NCBI GenBank assembly: GCA_028822945.1
Contig: JAPKCN010000045.1
Coordinates: 1 to 10,953, forward strand
DNA from: Porticoccaceae bacterium
GTDB taxonomy: Bacteria; Pseudomonadota; Gammaproteobacteria; Pseudomonadales; Porticoccaceae
Reading direction: 5' to 3'
Length of the DNA stretch: 10,953 bases
In this document: piece by piece, positions 6,561 through 10,953 of the stretch
Layout: every line of letters starts with the position of its first letter
How positions within the stretch are numbered: the first letter of the stretch is position 1
The notes under the pieces: generated by a model
What the model was told of the DNA's origin: nothing
What the model saw: only the letters and a program-made list of their open reading frames with translations
The model's database searches: none
Position numbers and translations under genes: made by a program

Positions 6561-6570
6561 TAACCCTAAA

Positions 6571-7788
6571 ATGGCCCCGGCAACCCAACCATCGACCTCT
6601 GAACTTGAGGACTTCCGGCGCCAAGTTGCAGCTTGGATGACAACTAATCGCCCGCCTGATCCTAATTTCTTACTACCCCAAACGTTTATGGAAATAGGCT
6701 CCGAACGCGTATTAGATTTCTTGCGCGAGTGGCAATACAAGGTCTGGGCAGCAGGCTATCTCGGTATAGCTTGGCCAAAGGAATTTGGTGGTGGGGGACT
6801 GCCGACTATTTATCAGCAAATCGCCGATCAAGAGATGAAGCGCCTAAGAGTACCAATCCTATTCAATGTTATTGGACTAGGTTGGGCCGGCCCGCTAATT
6901 GTCGATATAGGTAGCGAGGATGAAAAACATACCTATCTCAAAGGCATACTAAACGGCGAAGATATTTGGTGTCAGGGTTTCTCAGAACCCAACCACGGAT
7001 CTGATCTGGGTAGTATACAAACTCGCGCGGAACGCGACGGCAATACCTATGTTATCAATGGCAGCAAGATTTGGACAACTATGGGTAATTATGCCAAATA
7101 CATGATTTTATTAGCGCGAACTGATTTACATGCTGAACGTCGCTACAGCGGCTTATCGTTTTTCTTGGCACCCATGCAAACTCCTGGGGTCACCACCCAG
7201 CCTATCCAAAAGCTCACGGGTGAGTATGGATTTACCGAGACATTTTTCAGCGACGCGCGCATTCCAGCGCATAGTCTTATGGGTGACGAGGGTCAGGGAT
7301 GGCGGATTGCCATGCAAACACTCCAGTACGAGCGCGGAGCTGCGGCCGGTGCGGCCGGTGGCCCGGCCATGATATCGATATATATGGACGATATGCTCGC
7401 GATGGCTCGCGACGTTCAACGGGATGGTAAACCAGTCATTGGCGACACCGTCACGCGCGATGACTTGGTGAAATTTATGATTGAAGAAAAGGCTTTGTTA
7501 CTCGGTGAAAAACGCGCCGATATCCCCACGTTATGCTCCGAATATCCTGGCTCCCTATCACTATCGCACAAATTGCGCGCAACTGAATATTTTCGCCGTA
7601 TGCGCCAATACGCACTCGCCCTGCAGGGTACTCAGGGATCACTTTACATCGGCGATCCAGATACTCTAGGAGGCGGATTTTGGCAGCGCGCCTATTTAAA
7701 TAATTTTGCACTAACTATTGGCGGTGGAACCAGCCAAATTCAAGCTAATATCGTTGGCGAGCATGTCCTCGGATTACCCAAGGATTAA
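6571..7788 (+). CDS. Acyl-CoA dehydrogenase, candidate catalytic subunit, 405 residues
   Basis: This is a full-length FAD-dependent acyl-CoA dehydrogenase that introduces the alpha-beta double bond into an acyl-CoA. The middle domain shows QGFSEPNHGSDLGS (135-148) and the INGSKIWTT segment (162-170); FFSDARIP (225-232) leads into the C-terminal helical domain. The MCAD-type catalytic glutamate site near the C-terminus reads IGGGTSQIQ (383-391), with glycine in place of Glu. Instead Glu254 in QYERG sits at the helix-G position used by isovaleryl-CoA dehydrogenase and by several steroid side-chain enzymes, so I infer that Glu254 is the base. The next gene, 33 bases on, encodes a dissimilar acyl-CoA dehydrogenase chain, a layout typical of heteromeric enzymes such as mycobacterial ChsE4-ChsE5. 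Substrate is unknown; a bulky or branched acyl-CoA is plausible. Confidence 0.94.
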   Translation: MAPATQPSTSELEDFRRQVAAWMTTNRPPDPNFLLPQTFMEIGSERVLDFLREWQYKVWAAGYLGIAWPKEFGGGGLPTIYQQIADQEMKRLRVPILFNVIGLGWAGPLIVDIGSEDEKHTYLKGILNGEDIWCQGFSEPNHGSDLGSIQTRAERDGNTYVINGSKIWTTMGNYAKYMILLARTDLHAERRYSGLSFFLAPMQTPGVTTQPIQKLTGEYGFTETFFSDARIPAHSLMGDEGQGWRIAMQTLQYERGAAAGAAGGPAMISIYMDDMLAMARDVQRDGKPVIGDTVTRDDLVKFMIEEKALLLGEKRADIPTLCSEYPGSLSLSHKLRATEYFRRMRQYALALQGTQGSLYIGDPDTLGGGFWQRAYLNNFALTIGGGTSQIQANIVGEHVLGLPKD

Positions 7789-7821
7789 ACGTCGGCTTGT
7801 TTATCAAAGGAATCATTACAA

Positions 7822-8958
7822 ATGACTAGTGCCAATCTAGATATTGCCTTCAACGATGAGCAGGCAATGATCATGGCCTCTGCCAGAGAGTTTTGTCGAG
7901 ATCAATCAAACATTACAGCGGTGCGCAGTCTGCTGACATCCAACCTCGGACACGACCCCGCAGTCTGGTCAGAAATATGTAAATTAGGCTGGATGGGAAT
8001 CACCATCCCCGATCACCTTGGTGGCTCTGGTTTTGGTTTGGGCGCGTTAATTGCAATCGTCGAGAATATGGGTCGGTATATGTTAACCCCTCCTCTTATC
8101 TCCACTACTCTAGCTGCCCAAGCTCTGCTTCGCGGTGGCTCAGATACTCAAAAAAATCAATGGCTGCCAGCCATCGCCAAGGGTTGCTGCGCAACTCTCG
8201 CGCTTTTGGAAAATGAGGATTGGGGGGCGGACATCAAACTGAGCGCGATCGATGCGGGCGACAAAATCACGCTCCAAGGTGTCAAGAAGTTTGTCGCCGA
8301 CGCGCAAGCGGCAGAATTTTTTATTGTGTCGGCCCGCTATCGCGACCAGTTGATGTTGGTTTTAGTCGAAGCAAACCGACTACCCGCCGGCGCAATTACC
8401 GAAAATATCCTGATTGACCAAACTAAACGCGCATCGACTGTAAACTTTAGCGGCGTAACGGTGCCCGTCACCGCCTGCCTCAACCACATAGCTACAACGT
8501 TCAGAGATATTAAACTGATCGGCGCATTGCTTCATGCCGCCGAAGCCACCGGCTGCTGTGCCACTTCGCTCGACACCATTGTCAGTTATCTGACAACGAG
8601 AAGCCAATTCGGACGTTTGATAGGCTCATACCAGGCTCTGAAACACCCGACCGTCGACATATTGATGCAGATGGACTCGGCCCGGTCACTCATCTACCAC
8701 GCCGCTACTTTGATCGATGGTGAAAGCTTTAGTATCGATAGTGAAATAGCCTGCCGCATGGCTAAAGTGCAAGCAGACGAGGCCTTGCTATTTGCTGGTG
8801 ACCGCGCGGTTCAGTTCCATGGTGCCATGGGTTTCACATTTGACTGCGACGCCCAGCTTTATCTGCGACGGGCGCAGTGGTGTCAGCACCAATATGGCGA
8901 CGCCCAGCACCATCGAAAACATTTAGCGCCACTGTTACTCGACGCGACACACGAATAA
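7822..8958 (+). CDS. Acyl-CoA dehydrogenase-like protein, candidate non-catalytic partner subunit, 378 residues
   Basis: The chain has an acyl-CoA dehydrogenase fold: N-terminal helical part with WSEICKLGWMGITIP and LGGSGFG, a middle beta domain with VKKFVADAQAA, and a C-terminal part with TTRSQFGRLIGSYQALKH (258-275) and the FHGAMGFT motif (332-339) of the FAD-contacting QxHGGxG segment. By alignment by eye, the helix-G base position falls on Gly234 and the MCAD base position on Tyr358 within YGD, so it lacks a catalytic Glu at both sites. YGD followed by HHRKHLA is typical of one chain of alpha2-beta2 acyl-CoA dehydrogenases. It probably pairs with the preceding gene and helps bind FAD. The ATG at 7822 has an AAAGGAA ribosome binding site (7806-7812). 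Independent activity cannot be excluded. Confidence 0.92.
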   Translation: MTSANLDIAFNDEQAMIMASAREFCRDQSNITAVRSLLTSNLGHDPAVWSEICKLGWMGITIPDHLGGSGFGLGALIAIVENMGRYMLTPPLISTTLAAQALLRGGSDTQKNQWLPAIAKGCCATLALLENEDWGADIKLSAIDAGDKITLQGVKKFVADAQAAEFFIVSARYRDQLMLVLVEANRLPAGAITENILIDQTKRASTVNFSGVTVPVTACLNHIATTFRDIKLIGALLHAAEATGCCATSLDTIVSYLTTRSQFGRLIGSYQALKHPTVDILMQMDSARSLIYHAATLIDGESFSIDSEIACRMAKVQADEALLFAGDRAVQFHGAMGFTFDCDAQLYLRRAQWCQHQYGDAQHHRKHLAPLLLDATHE

Positions 8959-8982
8959 ATTTAAACTGACAGCGCGGGTAAA

Positions 8983-8992
8983 CTTTGCAAAG
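8983..8992. repeat. Ten-base perfect palindrome after the second acyl-CoA dehydrogenase
   Basis: CTTTGCAAAG lies 25 bases after the stop of the preceding gene and about 92 bases before the esterase-like start. It could belong to the esterase control region. At this length it may be chance. Confidence 0.3.
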
Positions 8993-9042
8993 AATCAGCC
9001 AGAGCATTGCGCTAGGAACTCCAAAACCTGAGTAAACAGCCT

Positions 9043-9055
9043 CTTTAGAGTAAAG
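9043..9055. promoter_or_regulatory. Short inverted repeat upstream of the esterase-like gene
   Basis: CTTTA-GAG-TAAAG has 5-bp arms and ends 29 bases before the GTG start. Loop and arms are short and no T-run follows, so an operator is more likely than a terminator. The role is unproven. Confidence 0.3.
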
Positions 9056-9084
9056 TCACTATTCTCCTAAATGAGATTGATTGA

Positions 9085-10953
9085 GTGAAAAAAGTAGTCA
9101 TCATAGTGCTTGTGAGCGTCCTTGCCGGAGCACTTGTATTCGCCCAAATGTTTGAGTATGTAGGACAAACTAGTAATCTAAAAGCACCTTCAAGTGCCCC
9201 CAAGTCGCCCGACCCTGCTTCCTTGAGAACCACCGAATCTGGGCCGGTATTGGGCTTTAGCGACCAACATGATACCCATGCATGGCTGGGAATTCCCTAT
9301 GCAGCATCACCAATAGGCGCATTTCGCTGGCGCGCGCCACAGCCGGTTGCTCCATGGTCGCAGACACTCGCGGCTCTAGAACCCAGTACAGTATGCTCCC
9401 AACCGTGGACAAAATTATCCGGTCAAATTGGTAGTCAAGGTGATATTATCGGAAGTGAGGATTGCCTATACCTCAATGTCTGGGCACCCAGATCAGCAGC
9501 TGTTAATGCCGCACAAATTGAGCAGCAACTGCCGGTGATGCTATGGATACATGGTGGCGGCAACGCTGTCGGATCTGCGCAGACATACCCCGGCCACCAA
9601 CTTGCGAGTCAACAGCAGGTAGTTTTTGTATCGGTCAATTATCGCCTTGGTTATCTAGGTTTATTTTCCCATCCGGCGCTGCGCAATGGCGCGCGCAATC
9701 TACGCGATGCGTCGGGTAACTATGCCGCTCTCGATATCATTGCTGCGCTCACTTGGGTACAAAAAAATATCGCAAATTTTGGTGGCGATAGCAACAATGT
9801 AACGATTTTTGGAAGTGCGACCGGTGGCCGTAATGTCGTCGCAATGCTCGCGTCGCCGCTCGCCGAGGGACTTTTTCACAAGGCTATTGTGCAAAGTGGA
9901 TCAATGCGTACCGAGTCGCGGCAAAGCGCGGAAAATTTTTCGGATGACCCACAACCCGGTCAAATATCGAGCAGCAGTGAACTAATCGCGCAATTGCTCA
10001 TTGATCTTGGTGCGGCGAGTAACCGAGATGAGGCTAAAGAGGATCTGCAGCTGATGAGCGACGCCGGTATCGCGGCATTTTTATACCGCCAAAACGCCGC
10101 GGATATTCTCAGCGCGAGTCGACGAAATCCTTACGCGCGGCAACCTATCCATCAAGTACCACAACTTATCAGGGATGGTAGCGTGCTACCACTCGAACCC
10201 TTGTCAGAAATTTTCAGTCACCCAATGAATTATAATAATGTACCAATCATGCTCGGTTCAAACCGCGATGAAGCCAAGACTCTAATGGCAGCTGAAGCAG
10301 ATTATGTCACTTGGCGGTTCGGCCTCATGCCGCACATAATAGAGCCTGAAAAGTATACTGCAATGGCTTCCCTGCGCTCCGAACGAAGCCATCTTTTTGC
10401 TGTTGAGCAACCTGCTCGTCTCATGGCGGGCAGTCGACTGGATGTCGAGCAACCCCGTAACATATACGCCTACAGATTTGACTGGGACGACCTGTCTTCA
10501 AACTGGTTCGTAGATATGGCAGACTTAATTGGCGCTGGACAGGGTCTAGAGACCAGCTTCTTGTTCGGCGACTTTGAAACTGGGTTAGCGTTCACAAACC
10601 TGTACACCTCGCATACGACAGCCAGCCGCGTGGCTCTATCGAACGCGATGATGGATTACTGGGGCCATTTTGCCTACACCGGTTCGCCAGGCCGCGGTCG
10701 CTCTGCAACCCAGCCAGAGTGGCAACCTTGGTCTGCCACAGGGGTAAATACAATGATTTTCGACAATCCGGAAAACCGCGGTTGGGGAATGCAAGCGCGT
10801 CACCTTAGTGTCGAAAAACTCACCCAACGAATAATTGAGGAGACCACCATTAACAATCAGCGAGAGCGCTGCCAACTATTCGTAAAAATGTTTTTATTCT
10901 CATTTCTAATTTTTCATTTTTTCGGCGGCCGCCCCTGTATGTTCAATGAAATT
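9085..10953 (+). CDS. Type-B carboxylesterase-like protein with lost catalytic residues, open at right edge
   Basis: The frame runs for 623 codons to the window end with no stop, close to full family length. A TGA at 9082-9084 lies directly before the GTG, so this is the first possible start. Residues 1-22 form a signal peptide or membrane anchor (basic KK, then a hydrophobic run ending VFAQM). Family motifs follow: GIPYAASP, FRWRAPQPV, SEDCLYLNVWAP, the oxyanion-hole HGGG at 156-159, VNYRLGYLG, and FGGDSNNVTIFG. The nucleophile elbow, normally G-E-S-A-G-G, reads G-S-A-T-G-G (243-248), so alanine 245 occupies the serine site. The acidic residue is kept (Glu396 in NRDE). The histidine segment, normally GAxHGxE, reads GAGQGLE with Gln486. 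Intact reading and otherwise conserved motifs argue for a maintained, non-hydrolytic protein, possibly exported. After about residue 598 the C-terminus turns AT-rich and hydrophobic with no family resemblance that I recognise. Confidence 0.92.
   Translation, partial: MKKVVIIVLVSVLAGALVFAQMFEYVGQTSNLKAPSSAPKSPDPASLRTTESGPVLGFSDQHDTHAWLGIPYAASPIGAFRWRAPQPVAPWSQTLAALEPSTVCSQPWTKLSGQIGSQGDIIGSEDCLYLNVWAPRSAAVNAAQIEQQLPVMLWIHGGGNAVGSAQTYPGHQLASQQQVVFVSVNYRLGYLGLFSHPALRNGARNLRDASGNYAALDIIAALTWVQKNIANFGGDSNNVTIFGSATGGRNVVAMLASPLAEGLFHKAIVQSGSMRTESRQSAENFSDDPQPGQISSSSELIAQLLIDLGAASNRDEAKEDLQLMSDAGIAAFLYRQNAADILSASRRNPYARQPIHQVPQLIRDGSVLPLEPLSEIFSHPMNYNNVPIMLGSNRDEAKTLMAAEADYVTWRFGLMPHIIEPEKYTAMASLRSERSHLFAVEQPARLMAGSRLDVEQPRNIYAYRFDWDDLSSNWFVDMADLIGAGQGLETSFLFGDFETGLAFTNLYTSHTTASRVALSNAMMDYWGHFAYTGSPGRGRSATQPEWQPWSATGVNTMIFDNPENRGWGMQARHLSVEKLTQRIIEETTINNQRERCQLFVKMFLFSFLIFHFFGGRPCMFNEI

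Larger units (their letters stand above)
6152..6570. other. 419-base intergenic region between regulator and acyl-CoA dehydrogenase
   Basis: No convincing gene lies here. A plus-strand frame 6120-6356 (78 codons) overlaps the regulator end, has no ribosome binding site and an arginine- and serine-rich unmatched product, so it is not called. The region holds an inverted repeat just after the regulator stop (6158-6180) and, near its right end, a candidate promoter and a 7-bp inverted repeat (6466-6507). Confidence 0.6.

Noticed and set aside
6553..6570. TTG start for the first acyl-CoA dehydrogenase
   Set aside because: It overlaps the GTGGAG ribosome binding site of the better ATG start at 6571.
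1..10953. CRISPR array, tRNA or rRNA gene, insertion sequence or phage module
   Set aside because: I saw no regularly spaced repeats, no cloverleaf-like or rRNA-like sequence, and no transposase, integrase or structural phage motif.

Overview
The window looks like a chromosomal lipid or sterol-type catabolic locus of a Gram-negative bacterium, most likely a gammaproteobacterium of the marine or environmental kind. The basis is a moderate base composition, Shine-Dalgarno-led genes in short operon-like runs, an alkylsulfatase with a lipoprotein-type leader, and a set of acyl-CoA beta-oxidation genes. The taxon is inferred from gene content and style only. I see no tRNA, rRNA, CRISPR array, insertion sequence or phage gene.

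Layout. Two arms diverge from the intergenic region 5049-5302. The minus arm, in transcription order, holds a MaoC-type enoyl-CoA hydratase (5048-4587), a short-chain dehydrogenase of the MFE-2 hydroxyacyl-CoA dehydrogenase type (4545-3634), a thiolase (3598-2417), a decayed SDR pseudogene (2307-1523), a weak coding-like remnant (about 1393-957), and the first 259 codons of an alkylsulfatase of the SdsA class that runs off the left edge (777-1). The plus arm holds an XRE regulator with a MmyB-like ligand-binding domain (5303-6151), two dissimilar acyl-CoA dehydrogenases (6571-7788 and 7822-8958), and a type-B carboxylesterase-like protein open at the right edge (9085-10953).

How the genes may work together. 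The two acyl-CoA dehydrogenases look like the two chains of one heteromeric enzyme. One keeps a glutamate at the isovaleryl-CoA-dehydrogenase position; the other lacks a base at both known positions. With the MaoC hydratase, the MFE-2-like dehydrogenase and the thiolase they give a full beta-oxidation turn: oxidation, (R)-type hydration, (R)-hydroxyacyl oxidation and thiolysis. No acyl-CoA ligase is present, so the substrate must be activated by a gene elsewhere. The flanking alkylsulfatase and esterase-like protein could feed hydrolysed esters in, but that is inference. The XRE/MmyB-like regulator sits between the arms, and several inverted repeats nearby are candidate operators.

Most unusual feature. 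The carboxylesterase-like protein keeps the fold motifs, the HGGG oxyanion segment and the acidic triad residue, but the nucleophile elbow reads G-S-A-T-G-G instead of G-E-S-A-G-G, and the expected triad histidine is a glutamine. It is predicted to be a catalytically dead pseudoenzyme. The left half shows real gene decay: the SDR pseudogene has several frameshifts and in-frame stops.
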